This document shows positions 1-7,345 of a stretch of 11,102 bases of DNA, piece by piece. Within the stretch, counting starts at the first letter, position 1, and each line of letters opens with the position of its first letter. The notes beneath the pieces were generated by a model. It searched no databases, was not told the origin of the DNA, and saw only the letters and a list, made by a program, of their open reading frames with translations. Origin of the DNA: Planctomycetota bacterium (GTDB taxonomy: Bacteria; Planctomycetota; UBA1135; UBA2386); assembly GCA_016793305.1 (NCBI GenBank), contig JAEUHU010000060.1:1-11102 (forward strand). The letters are read 5' to 3'. Position numbers and translations under genes: made by a program.

Positions 1-1445
1 CGGCTGCGGATCTGGTCGGTGCCGACCGAGAAGTCGGTGACGTTCCAGTCGACCGGCGCGCTGAACGGGTTGTGCGCGAACTGCCAGCGCGCCTTCTCCT
101 CGTTCCATTCGAACATCGGGAAGTTCAGCACCCAGCAGCAGCGGAACACCTTCGGGTCGCGCAGCCCCAGGATCCCGCCGACCTTGAGGCGAAGGTCGCC
201 GAGCGCCTTCAACACCACCTTCTTCTGGTCGGCGACGAACAGCAGCAGATCGCCGGGCTTGGCCCCCATGTGCGCGATCAGTTCCTTGCCCTTGTCGCCT
301 TCGTAGAACTTGGCGATCGAGCCTTCGACGCCGGCAGCGGTGACCTTCGCCCAGGCGAGGCCCTTGGCGCCGAGGCCGGCGACGAACGCGGTCAGCTCGT
401 CGATGCCCTTGCGCGAGAACTTCTCGGCGGCCCCTTCGGCGCAGAGGCCCTTGACGATGCCGCCGGCGGCCACCGCCCCGCTGAACACCTTGAAATCGCT
501 CTTCTGCGCCAGCGCGGTGCAGTCCTGCAGCAGCATGCCAAAGCGCAGGTCCGGCTTGTCGCAGCCGTACTTGTCCATCGCCTCGAAGAAGTCGAAGCGC
601 GGGAACGGCTGCGGCACGTCGATGCCGAACCCCTCCTTCATGCCGTGCACGAACATCGCCTCGACCACGTCGAGCACGTCGTGCTCCTCGACGAACGACA
701 TCTCGAGGTCGATCTGCGTGAACTCCGGCTGGCGGTCGGCGCGCAGGTCCTCGTCCCGGAAGCAGCGGGCGATCTGGTAGTAGCGGTCGAGGCCGGCGAC
801 CATGCAGAGCTGCTTGAAGATCTGCGGGCTCTGCGGCAGCGCGAACCACTTGCCCGGGTGCACACGGCTCGGCACCAGGTAGTCGCGCGCGCCCTCCGGC
901 GTGCTCTTGGTGAGGATCGGCGTCTCGATGTCGATGAAGTTCTGCCGGGCCAGGAAGGTGCGGATCGCGGTGACGAACCTCGCGCGCTTCTGCAGCGCCT
1001 CCTGCAGCGGCCGGCGGCGCAGGTCGAGGTAGCGGTACTGCATGCGCAGCTCCTCGTTGGCCTCGGCCTTGTCGAGGATCTCGAACGGCGGCGTCTCCGC
1101 CTCGCTGAGCACCGTCACCGACAGCACGCACAGCTCGATCTCGCCGGTCACGCGGTTCTTGTTGACGTTGCCCTGGCCGCGCGGACGCACCTTGCCACGC
1201 ACCGAGATCACGTCCTCGGCGCCGAGGCGCACCATCGTGTCGAACGTGCCCGCGGCCATGCCGGCCAGGTCGGCGTCGACGGCCAGCTGCGTGATGCCGT
1301 AGCGGTCGCGCAGGTCGATGAACACGAGCTTGCCGTGCTCGCGCTTGTTCTCGATCCAGCCGTTCAGGACGACTTCGCGGTCCGTGTCGGCGATCGTCAG
1401 TTCGCCGCAGGTGTGGGTTCGCTGCCAGGGAGCTCGCTGCTTCAT
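1..1445 (-). CDS. aspS: Aspartyl-tRNA synthetase (AspRS), C-terminus cut by window edge
   Basis: Cytoplasmic class II aminoacyl-tRNA synthetase that charges tRNA-Asp with aspartate using ATP. The 481 visible codons start at an ATG (MKQRAPWQ). An N-terminal OB-fold anticodon-binding domain covers about residues 15-110 (NGWIENKREHGKLVFIDLRD). The class II core follows, with the motif 1 region (IETPILTKSTPEGARDYL) and motif 2 (FRDEDLRADRQPEFTQ, F229-R230 onward). The bacterial-type GAD insertion lies at about residues 315-430. Class II motif 3 and the C-terminus are outside the window. Family members run to about 590 residues, so roughly 100 are missing. The 80 bp before the start show no clear Shine-Dalgarno sequence and no convincing promoter, so it may be co-transcribed with the exporter genes upstream. 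The synthetase identity is secure. His37, in the REHG segment, resembles non-discriminating AspRS enzymes, so the enzyme may also charge tRNA-Asn; that part is inference. Confidence 0.96.
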   Translation of the reverse strand, partial: MKQRAPWQRTHTCGELTIADTDREVVLNGWIENKREHGKLVFIDLRDRYGITQLAVDADLAGMAAGTFDTMVRLGAEDVISVRGKVRPRGQGNVNKNRVTGEIELCVLSVTVLSEAETPPFEILDKAEANEELRMQYRYLDLRRRPLQEALQKRARFVTAIRTFLARQNFIDIETPILTKSTPEGARDYLVPSRVHPGKWFALPQSPQIFKQLCMVAGLDRYYQIARCFRDEDLRADRQPEFTQIDLEMSFVEEHDVLDVVEAMFVHGMKEGFGIDVPQPFPRFDFFEAMDKYGCDKPDLRFGMLLQDCTALAQKSDFKVFSGAVAAGGIVKGLCAEGAAEKFSRKGIDELTAFVAGLGAKGLAWAKVTAAGVEGSIAKFYEGDKGKELIAHMGAKPGDLLLFVADQKKVVLKALGDLRLKVGGILGLRDPKVFRCCWVLNFPMFEWNEEKARWQFAHNPFSAPVDWNVTDFSVGTDQIRS

Positions 1446-1504
1446 CGTGGGCCTGAAAAGGGGGCGGCTGTCGTATCCGGCCCGACGAGCGTTATCCAGC
1501 CAGC

Positions 1505-1526
1505 GGTGCTGGGTGGCCGCAGCACC
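1505..1526 (-). terminator. Possible hairpin after the exporter operon
   Basis: A perfect 7-bp inverted repeat (1505-1511 and 1520-1526) with an 8-nt loop begins at the stop codon of the permease gene, in the gap before aspS. It is GC-rich and no T tract follows it on the minus strand, so it does not meet the usual criteria for an intrinsic terminator. It could pause transcription, stabilise an mRNA 3' end, or be chance in GC-rich DNA. Confidence 0.25.
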
Positions 1527-4132
1527 TACTCGTAGCGCACCGACTCCGCCGGGCTCGTGCGCAGCGCCCGCACGGCCGGCACCAGCGACGCGACCAGCGC
1601 CGTGCCGAACGCCAGCACCGGCACCAGCAGGAACCACTGCCACGGCAGCGTCACCGGTGCTTCCAGGCGTGCCACGGTGTTCATGCCACGCACCAGCACC
1701 TGCGCCATCAGCACGCCGAGCCCGCAGGCGAGCACACTGGCCAGAGCCGCGACCACCAACCCTTCGAGCACGAAGCTGCCGCACAACGACCAGCGGCGCG
1801 TGCCGAGCGCACGCAGCACGCCGAGTTCCCGGATCCGCCCGAGCATCGCGATCGTCATGCCGTTCACGAGCCCGACGCCCGCCAGCACCAGCATCAGGAA
1901 CAGCAGCAGGTCGAACAGCCGGAAGTCGCGCTGGATGTCGCGCCGCAGGTAGCCCTCGAGGAACGCCCCGGTCTTGTAGCCGGTCGCCGAGGCGAGGGCG
2001 CTGCGCACCGAAGCCCCGACCTGCTCGTCGTCGGCCCCGTCCGTGAGGCAGACCGTGAAGCGCGTGACACACGTGTCGGGGATGCAGAAGTCGGTGCGCA
2101 GCCAACGCGGGGCCGTGATCGCGAACGCGCGCTCGTCGCTGTCGAAGCCGGCTCGGTCGTCGACCGCGAGCACCTCGTAGGACACCGGCGCGCCGTTCTT
2201 GTCGCGCAGCGGCACCAGGGCACCCGGCTGCCAGCCCTTCACCTTGGCGAGGCGCGTGCTGACCACCATCGTGCGACGCGCCGGATCGTCGTAGGCAGCC
2301 AGCAGCCGCTGGTCCTGCTCGAGCGGTCGGTCGCGACCGCCGGCGGCTGCCGTGTCGAGCCCACGCAGCAGGAACCCGCCGCCACGCTCCTCGCCTTCGA
2401 AGATCTCGAGGCCGGCCACGCCCGGCACTCTGGCCGCTCGGCGCACTGCCTCGACCTCGCTCGGCTGGCAGGTCACGAACACCCGCCGCTCGAGCGCGCG
2501 GGCCCCGAACACCGACACCTCGGCGTGCAGCGAGTGCGTCAGGCTCTTCAGCCCGAGCACCGCGAGCAGCACCGCGGCGAGCCCGCACACCGACGCGGCG
2601 ATCCGCCCCGCCGAGCGCCCGAGCACTTTGTGCACGAGCCACGCCGCCATCGGCGACACGGCGCGCAGCGGCAGCAGCAGCACGCGCCCGAGCGCCGAGG
2701 TCAGTCCGGGTGCCAGCAGCAGCACGGTGCCGAACATCGCCAGGATGCCGACCAGCTGCAGCAACACCATGCGCATCTCGCCGCCTTCCTCGACCGCGAG
2801 CGGCGTCATGCCGAGGTAGGCGGCCGGCAGCGCCACCACCAACAGGCCGAACATCCAGTGGTGCACGCCGCGCATCAGGTCGACGCCGTCGTCGCCGCCG
2901 GGCGACTGCCCGCCGGCGCGCAGGATGTCCAACGCCGGCAGCTGCCGGGCGCGGACCAGCGGGAACATCGCCCCGGCCAACGTGAACAACACGCCGAGCA
3001 CCGCGGTCCAGCCGACCGGGAACCACGGGATCTCGAACGTCTGCCAGTCCTTGCCGAGCCCGAGCGAACTGATGCGTTCGCGCTGCAGCCACAATGCCAG
3101 CAGCATGCCGAGCCCGATGCCGAGCGCACTGCCGACCACGCCGAGCAGCAGCGCGTCGAACAGGAAGATGCGCGTGATCGCGCCGGTGCCGGTGCCGAGG
3201 CATCGCAACAGGCCGAGCTGCCGGATACGCGCCACCAGCGAGTGCGACAGCGTCTGGAACACCACGTACATGCCGAGCAGCAGCGCCAGCCCGCCCAGCA
3301 CCTTGAGTCCGTTGCGGAACGCGCGCTCGTCGGCCCCTTCGCCGATCAGCGCACTGCGTGCGTCGACCACCGTGAAGCGGCCCTGCAGCTCCTGCTTCAA
3401 CCGGTCGAGGTCGGCGCCCTCCTCGCGGCGCAGGTGGAACAGCTTGCCGCCGACCGGCCGCAGGCGTTCGGCGAACGGCAGCGCCACCACCGCCAGGCGC
3501 TGCTGCTCGCGCTTGCCGAGGCGCTCGGCGGCGAGCACGCCGACCACCTGCAGCGTCCCCTGGAACGGCACCTCGCCCGGCTCGCTGGGCACTGCCACCA
3601 GCTTGCCGTCCTTGCAGACCACGCGCTGCATCGCCGGCGGCTCGGCGAGCGTGATCGAGCCGCCGACCTCGACACCGAGCGCCTGTGCCGCCGCCTCACC
3701 GAGCAGCACGCCGGGGCTCGACTGCTCGCCGTCGGCCGCCGCCAGGTCGCGTCCGCGGGCCACGACGTAGTGGGCGAAGCCCTCGGCCGGCAGCGGACCG
3801 AGGCCGAACACCGCGAGGTCCAGCTCGCCGCCGGGGCCGCGCGCCACACCGCGCGCTTCGGCCCAGACCGCGACGCCCTGCACGCCACGCAGCTCCCGCA
3901 GACCCGCCAGGGTCGCGTCGACGGTCGCCGACACGTCCACGGGCTGCACCTCGAGATCGACCTGGCCACGCTGCGGATCGACGGCGCGCAGGCGGCTCTG
4001 GATCGTGTTGTGGTCCATCACGTAGATGGCCACCACGATCGCCACGCCGAGTGCCACGCCGACCAAGGTCAGCAGCACCCGCAGGCGGCTAGATGCCCAG
4101 TTCCTCGAGACGATGAAAGACGTCAGCGACAC
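1526..4132 (-). CDS. ABC exporter permease with two FtsX-type units (LolCE/MacB/YbbP-like)
   Basis: Inner-membrane subunit of a type VII ABC transporter (868 aa), the class that uses ATP to move lipids, lipoproteins, peptides or enzymes across or out of the membrane. Predicted layout: TM1 at about residues 19-40, a periplasmic domain (41-273), TMs at about 276-298, 320-345 and 374-392, a linker, TMs at about 426-441, 454-480 and 511-529, a second periplasmic domain (530-735), then TMs at about 737-762, 787-814 and 832-852. Ten helices in two FtsX units is the YbbP-like plan. The cytoplasmic motif typical of the family occurs twice, RQLGLLRCLGTG (about 305) and RELGVLRALGTRR (about 768), and the C-terminus SPAESVRYE is typical. 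I chose the GTG start giving MSLTSFIVSRNW because it puts TM1 at the usual place and follows a GGGGG run 8 nt upstream; the frame is open further upstream. It overlaps the ATPase gene by 44 nt, which implies coupled translation. The substrate cannot be told from sequence, and no MacA/HlyD-type adaptor gene is visible. Confidence 0.9.
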   Translation of the reverse strand: MSLTSFIVSRNWASSRLRVLLTLVGVALGVAIVVAIYVMDHNTIQSRLRAVDPQRGQVDLEVQPVDVSATVDATLAGLRELRGVQGVAVWAEARGVARGPGGELDLAVFGLGPLPAEGFAHYVVARGRDLAAADGEQSSPGVLLGEAAAQALGVEVGGSITLAEPPAMQRVVCKDGKLVAVPSEPGEVPFQGTLQVVGVLAAERLGKREQQRLAVVALPFAERLRPVGGKLFHLRREEGADLDRLKQELQGRFTVVDARSALIGEGADERAFRNGLKVLGGLALLLGMYVVFQTLSHSLVARIRQLGLLRCLGTGTGAITRIFLFDALLLGVVGSALGIGLGMLLALWLQRERISSLGLGKDWQTFEIPWFPVGWTAVLGVLFTLAGAMFPLVRARQLPALDILRAGGQSPGGDDGVDLMRGVHHWMFGLLVVALPAAYLGMTPLAVEEGGEMRMVLLQLVGILAMFGTVLLLAPGLTSALGRVLLLPLRAVSPMAAWLVHKVLGRSAGRIAASVCGLAAVLLAVLGLKSLTHSLHAEVSVFGARALERRVFVTCQPSEVEAVRRAARVPGVAGLEIFEGEERGGGFLLRGLDTAAAGGRDRPLEQDQRLLAAYDDPARRTMVVSTRLAKVKGWQPGALVPLRDKNGAPVSYEVLAVDDRAGFDSDERAFAITAPRWLRTDFCIPDTCVTRFTVCLTDGADDEQVGASVRSALASATGYKTGAFLEGYLRRDIQRDFRLFDLLLFLMLVLAGVGLVNGMTIAMLGRIRELGVLRALGTRRWSLCGSFVLEGLVVAALASVLACGLGVLMAQVLVRGMNTVARLEAPVTLPWQWFLLVPVLAFGTALVASLVPAVRALRTSPAESVRYE

Positions 4133-4874
4133 GGAACGGGCCCCCGGTGAGTTCGGCTTCGGTGCGCAGCGCACCATCGTGCAGGAACAGGACACGATCG
4201 CCGGCGGCGGCGTCGCGTGGATTGTGGGTCACGAGCAGGATCGTGGCGTGCAGCTTGCCGCACACCGAGCGCAACAACTGCACGACCTCTTCGCCGGCCT
4301 TGCTCGACAGGTTGCCGGTCGGCTCGTCGGCCAACACGAGGCGCGGCTGGGTGACCAGCGCGCGCGCGATCGACACGCGCTGCATCTCGCCGCCGGACAG
4401 GGCCGAAGGCAGGCGCCGGCGCAGCTTCTCGATGCCGAGCAGCTCGAGCAGCGCGTCGACGCGGGCCTGATGGCGGCGCGGCCGCTGGCCGAGGATGCGC
4501 AACGGCAGCGTCACGTTCTCCTCGACGGTCAGGTCGGGCAGCAAGTGGAAGAACTGGAAGATGAAGCCGATGCGCTCGCGGCGCAGCCGGGCGCGTTCCT
4601 CTTCGTCGCCGGCCCCGAGGTCGTCGCCACCGAGCAGCACCTGGCCCGAGGTCGGCCGGTCGAGCCCGGCCAGCAGGTGCAGCAGCGTCGACTTGCCGGA
4701 GCCGGACGGCCCCATGATGGTCGCGAACTCGCCCTCGCGCAGCACGAAGTCGACGTCGCGCACGATCGGCACCTGCTGCCCGTCGTTGGCCCGGAAGCGG
4801 AACAGGTGCCGCGCCTCGAGCACCACCGCGGCACTGGGCCTGGCCGCCGAGGGCGCGATCGAGGGGGACGACAT
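4089..4874 (-). CDS. ABC exporter ATPase (LolD/MacB-type)
   Basis: Cytoplasmic ATPase subunit (261 aa) that powers the overlapping FtsX-type permease. Visible motifs: Walker A GPSGSGKST (55-63), Q-loop Gln107 in FIFQFFHLLPDLTVEEN, signature LSGGEMQRVSIARAL (159-173), Walker B LVLADEPTG (179-187) and H-loop His217 in LVTHNP. The length and the FQ-LLP-LT-EN signature fit the LolD/MacB/DevA group. The D-loop is unusual: it reads GNLSSKAG where this group normally has GNLD, so the D-loop Asp is Ser190. The start is uncertain. Three in-frame ATGs (4904, 4883, 4874) precede a poorly conserved Ser/Ala/Pro-rich leader, and none has a good ribosome binding site; I took the last because it gives the shortest leader. 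The gene is divergent from the RlmN-family gene and is probably first in a two-gene operon. Family confidence is high, but orthology to lolD itself is not established. Confidence 0.93.
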   Translation of the reverse strand: MSSPSIAPSAARPSAAVVLEARHLFRFRANDGQQVPIVRDVDFVLREGEFATIMGPSGSGKSTLLHLLAGLDRPTSGQVLLGGDDLGAGDEEERARLRRERIGFIFQFFHLLPDLTVEENVTLPLRILGQRPRRHQARVDALLELLGIEKLRRRLPSALSGGEMQRVSIARALVTQPRLVLADEPTGNLSSKAGEEVVQLLRSVCGKLHATILLVTHNPRDAAAGDRVLFLHDGALRTEAELTGGPFRVADVFHRLEELGI

Positions 4875-4940
4875 GGCGCCCATGATGCCGGCGCTCGCGC
4901 GCATTGCATCGACTTCTTGGCCGGCTCGGGCCGCCGACCG

Positions 4941-4970
4941 CTGAGCCAGGGCGAGGCACCCTGCTACGCT
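4941..4970 (+). promoter_or_regulatory. Weak candidate promoter for the RlmN-family gene
   Basis: In the gap between the divergent ATPase and RlmN-family genes there is a weak sigma70-like pair: CTGAGC (4941-4946), 18 bp, then TACGCT (4965-4970). Each hexamer matches consensus at only three positions. If used, transcription would begin about 5 nt before the ATG at 4982, giving a nearly leaderless mRNA, which would fit the absence of a Shine-Dalgarno sequence. I saw no comparable pair on the minus strand for the ATPase gene. Confidence 0.2.
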
Positions 4971-4981
4971 GCTGCACGCCG

Positions 4982-6073
4982 ATGCCGCTCGACTTGCTGG
5001 CCACCCCCACCGCCGAACTCGCCGCCGCCGCCCGCACCCACTTCGGCACCGACAAGGGTGCCTGCCTCGCCGCGCGTGTGCACGCGGCCGCCGTGCTGCG
5101 CGGCACGTTCGACCCGGACGAGCTCGGGGCGGGCCCCCGCACCGCCGCCGCGTGGCGCGAACTGGCGACCCTCGTGCTGCCCACGGTCGTCGACGCCGTG
5201 CAGGAAGCGGGCGAACACGGCCCGGTGACGAAGCGGCTGCTGGCGCTGCACGACGGGCGCACCATCGAGAGCGTGGCGCTGCCGATGGGGCGCGGCCGCA
5301 GCAGCCTGTGTGTCTCGACGCAGGTCGGCTGCGCGCGCGCCTGCACGTTCTGCGAGACCGGCCGGCTCGGCCTGCTGCGCAACCTGACCGCCGGCGAGAT
5401 CACCGCCCAGGTGACGCTGCAGTGCCGCACGCAGCGCCCCGATTCGCTGGTGTTCATGGGCATGGGCGAGCCGCTCGACAACCTGCCGGCCCTGCTGCGG
5501 GCCCTCGAGGTGCTGGTCGACCGCCACGGTTTCCACTACGCGCAGGAACGGCTGACCGTCTGCACGGTCGGCCACGTGCCGGGCATCGAGGCGCTGCGCG
5601 AACTCGGCTGGAAGCGCCTTGGCCTCGCCCTGAGCCTGAACAGCGCCGACGATGCGCAGCGGGCCGAACTGATGCCGCACTCGGTGCGCTACCCGCTGGC
5701 CGCGATCCAGCAGGCACTCGTCGACTACCGGCAACGCGCCAACCTGGCGCTCGGCGTGCACTGGTGCCTGCTGCCGGGCGTGAACGACCGCGAGCGGGAC
5801 GCCGACCAGCTGGCGGCGTTCGTGCAGCCGCTCGGGCGCACGTTCGTGCACGTGATCCCCTACAACCCGGGCTCGGCACCGATCGCGCGGGCACCGAGCG
5901 AAGCGGAAGTCACCACCTTCGTGGCGCGGCTGCGCGCACGCGGTCTCGCGGTGCGCCGGAGGATCACCAAGGGCCGCTCGGTGATGGCGGCGTGTGGCCA
6001 GCTCGGTCAGCCGGGCCAGCTCGGCAGGGCCGGACCACGCGGTCCCGCCGGCGGCGACGTCACTGCTTCTTGA
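4982..6073 (+). CDS. rlmN: RlmN/Cfr-family radical-SAM RNA adenine C2-methyltransferase
   Basis: Cytoplasmic radical-SAM enzyme (363 aa) of the family that methylates C2 of an adenine in 23S rRNA (A2503 in E. coli) and, for RlmN, A37 of some tRNAs. The iron-sulfur cluster motif CARACTFC provides Cys117, Cys121 and Cys124. Both catalytic cysteines of the family are present: Cys110 in LCVSTQVGC, seven residues before the first cluster Cys as in E. coli RlmN, and Cys338 in MAACGQL. The SAM-binding MGMGEPLDN motif is also intact. The segment before the second cysteine reads [12 protein letters not shown], where E. coli RlmN has an Asp-rich version (DDIDAACGQL), so this is a divergent subgroup. 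A Gly-X-Y-like tail of about 25 residues follows. The ATG at 4982 fits the family's N-terminus; an in-frame TTG at 4904 would add 26 residues with no recognisable homology. The only plus-strand gene here, it overlaps the convergent FKBP gene by 14 nt. RlmN is more likely than the resistance enzyme Cfr, but this is not proven. Confidence 0.9.
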   Translation: MPLDLLATPTAELAAAARTHFGTDKGACLAARVHAAAVLRGTFDPDELGAGPRTAAAWRELATLVLPTVVDAVQEAGEHGPVTKRLLALHDGRTIESVALPMGRGRSSLCVSTQVGCARACTFCETGRLGLLRNLTAGEITAQVTLQCRTQRPDSLVFMGMGEPLDNLPALLRALEVLVDRHGFHYAQERLTVCTVGHVPGIEALRELGWKRLGLALSLNSADDAQRAELMPHSVRYPLAAIQQALVDYRQRANLALGVHWCLLPGVNDRERDADQLAAFVQPLGRTFVHVIPYNPGSAPIARAPSEAEVTTFVARLRARGLAVRRRITKGRSVMAACGQLGQPGQLGRAGPRGPAGGDVTAS

Positions 6074-7244
6074 CGTCGACCAGTTCGACCAGGAACACCA
6101 GCGTCGCGTTGGCCGGGATCTTCGGCGGCGAGCCACGCTCGCCGTAGGCGAGGTTGCCCGGGATCGTGAACAGGTACTTGCCGCCGACCTGCATCAGCTG
6201 CACCCCCTCGGTCCAGCCCTTGATCACGCCGGAGAGCGGGAAGTCGATCGGCTTGCCGCGCGCGTGCGAGCTGTCGAACACCGTGCCGTCGGTCAGCCAG
6301 CCCGTGTAGTGCGCAGTCACGGTGTCGCTCGCCTTCGGCGAAGCCCCGGTGCCCTGCTCGATCACCTCGTACTGCAGCCCGCTCTGCGTGGTGACGGTCT
6401 TCTCCTTGTCGCACGCACGGAACGCCGGCACCCGGTGCACCGCGACCATCTCCAGCTCCCAGATCGTGTCGCCGCGCGCGTTGCGGAACAACTGCTCGGG
6501 CACCTCGACGCGCAGCAGCGTGCCTTCCTTGCACTGCTCGACGAGCTCGCGCAGGAACGGCACGGGCAGCTTGTCGGCCTGGCCCTCGAGGTGGTTGTTG
6601 CCGTTCATCTCGGTGCAACCGAGCAATTCGCCGGTGGCCTTCCAGTAGGCGTAGCGCAGCTTGGCGCCGTGCACGAGCCCGATCGCCTCGCCCTTGCCCT
6701 CGGTGATCGTCTCGTACTTCATGCCCGACTTGGTCGTCTTCTGGTTCGCCGGCACCGCGGCGCGCAGCTGCGGCGGCCGGATCACCCGGATCAGCTCGAC
6801 GTCGAACACCAGGGTGGCGTTCGGCGGGATGCTGCCGCCGGCCCCGTTCTCGCCGTAGCCGAGTGCTGGCGGGATCACGAACTTGCAGCGCGCGCCGGGC
6901 GTCATCAGCTGCAGCCCTTCGGTCCAGCCCTTGATCACGCCGCTCAGGCCGAACGTCGCGGTCTGGCCACGATCGCGCGAGCTGTCGAACTTGGTCCCGT
7001 TGGTGAGCCAGCCGGTGTAGTGCACCTCGACGATGTCCTCGGCCTTCGGCGAAGCCTCTTCGCGTCCCTTCTGCAGGAAGCCGTACTCGAGGCCCGAGGC
7101 GGTCTTCTGCATCTCCTTGCACTCGGGGATGCCGCCTTGGGCGGCGGGATCCTGCAGCACGAGCACGGTGGCAGGGGACGCGGGAGCGGACGGAGCAGCC
7201 GCGACCCCGAGCAGGGCGGCCACACAAGCGAGCATTGCGTTCAT
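6060..7244 (-). CDS. Exported protein of three tandem FKBP-type prolyl isomerase domains
   Basis: Probable periplasmic or secreted peptidyl-prolyl cis-trans isomerase (EC 5.2.1.8) of 394 aa that would help fold exported proteins. A hydrophobic leader at residues 1-23 ([20 protein letters not shown]) looks like a signal peptide, although its n-region lacks Lys or Arg and there is no lipobox. FKBP domain 1 (about 47-155) keeps the usual pocket residues: Tyr76, Phe86, Asp87, Val103, Ile104, Trp107, Tyr130 and Phe147. Domain 3 (about 283-392) keeps the same set: Tyr313, Phe323, Asp324, Val340, Ile341, Trp344, Tyr367 and Phe384. The middle stretch (about 169-272) aligns with FKBP but has lost most of them. 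There are Cys residues at 7, 42, 120, 210, 238 and 278; all but Cys7 would be exported and could form disulfides. This ATG is the first start codon after a good promoter, and no Shine-Dalgarno sequence precedes it. It is separate from the upstream che operon. Confidence 0.92.
   Translation of the reverse strand: MNAMLACVAALLGVAAAPSAPASPATVLVLQDPAAQGGIPECKEMQKTASGLEYGFLQKGREEASPKAEDIVEVHYTGWLTNGTKFDSSRDRGQTATFGLSGVIKGWTEGLQLMTPGARCKFVIPPALGYGENGAGGSIPPNATLVFDVELIRVIRPPQLRAAVPANQKTTKSGMKYETITEGKGEAIGLVHGAKLRYAYWKATGELLGCTEMNGNNHLEGQADKLPVPFLRELVEQCKEGTLLRVEVPEQLFRNARGDTIWELEMVAVHRVPAFRACDKEKTVTTQSGLQYEVIEQGTGASPKASDTVTAHYTGWLTDGTVFDSSHARGKPIDFPLSGVIKGWTEGVQLMQVGGKYLFTIPGNLAYGERGSPPKIPANATLVFLVELVDVKKQ
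6208..6942 (-). repeat. Coding direct repeat from FKBP domain duplication
   Basis: An identical 24-bp run at 6208-6231 and 6919-6942 encodes the GVIKGWTE segment of FKBP domains 3 and 1. The units are about 711 bp apart, which is two domain lengths, and lie inside one gene. Identity at the DNA level, not only the protein level, suggests fairly recent duplication, gene conversion, or strong constraint in this GC-rich codon context. The middle domain lacks the segment. Confidence 0.7.
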
Positions 7245-7274
7245 GGCGGGTAGTGGACGAAGGTCCGGCCGAAC

Positions 7275-7303
7275 AGTGTAGGGAGACGGCGCGGTCGCGC
7301 CAA
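7275..7303 (-). promoter_or_regulatory. Sigma70-like promoter for the FKBP gene
   Basis: On the minus strand a -35 element TTGGCG (7298-7303) and a -10 element TACACT (7275-7280) are separated by exactly 17 bp. Each matches consensus at four of six positions, which is good for DNA this GC-rich. Transcription would start near 7268, giving a leader of about 24 nt before the ATG at 7244. The position, between the end of cheR and the FKBP start, is what a separate promoter would require. Confidence 0.5.
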
Positions 7304-7306
7304 CAC

Positions 7307-7327
7307 GCCGTGCCACGAGGTCACGGC
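7307..7327 (-). terminator. Possible hairpin at the end of the che operon
   Basis: Short inverted repeat (GCCGTG at 7307-7312 pairing with CACGGC at 7322-7327, loop 9 nt) just downstream of the cheR stop and just before the FKBP promoter. No T tract follows, so it is at best a weak or factor-dependent terminator. It is listed because the position suits the boundary of two transcription units. Confidence 0.2.
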
Positions 7328-7345
7328 GAAGCCCCCGAACGGCCC

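Noticed and set aside
1446..1525. Possible aspS promoter or riboswitch/T-box in the 80-bp gap before aspS.
   Set aside because: I could find no convincing -35/-10 pair or conserved leader structure; the gap is too short for a T-box.
72..1535. Long plus-strand open frame (487 codons) opposite aspS.
   Set aside because: Its Leu/Arg/His/Glu-rich product resembles no family and lies opposite a clear aspS. It is an antisense frame kept open by high-GC codon use.
2525..4150. Long plus-strand open frame (541 codons) opposite the permease gene.
   Set aside because: The product is dominated by His, Gln, Arg and Ala with no domain, as expected from reading a GC-rich membrane-protein gene backward.
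4904..4981. TTG start for the RlmN-family gene, adding 26 residues.
   Set aside because: The added residues lack family similarity and would leave no room for a promoter between the divergent genes. The ATG at 4982 fits the usual N-terminus.
4123..5481. Minus-strand frame of 452 codons spanning the ATPase gene and the start of the RlmN-family gene.
   Set aside because: It is out of frame with the ATPase, which has all motifs in its own frame, and crosses a real divergent gene boundary.
4964..6136. Minus-strand frame opposite the RlmN-family gene.
   Set aside because: The plus strand carries the radical-SAM cysteines, SAM-binding motif and catalytic Cys in correct spacing; the opposite frame shows no recognisable domain.
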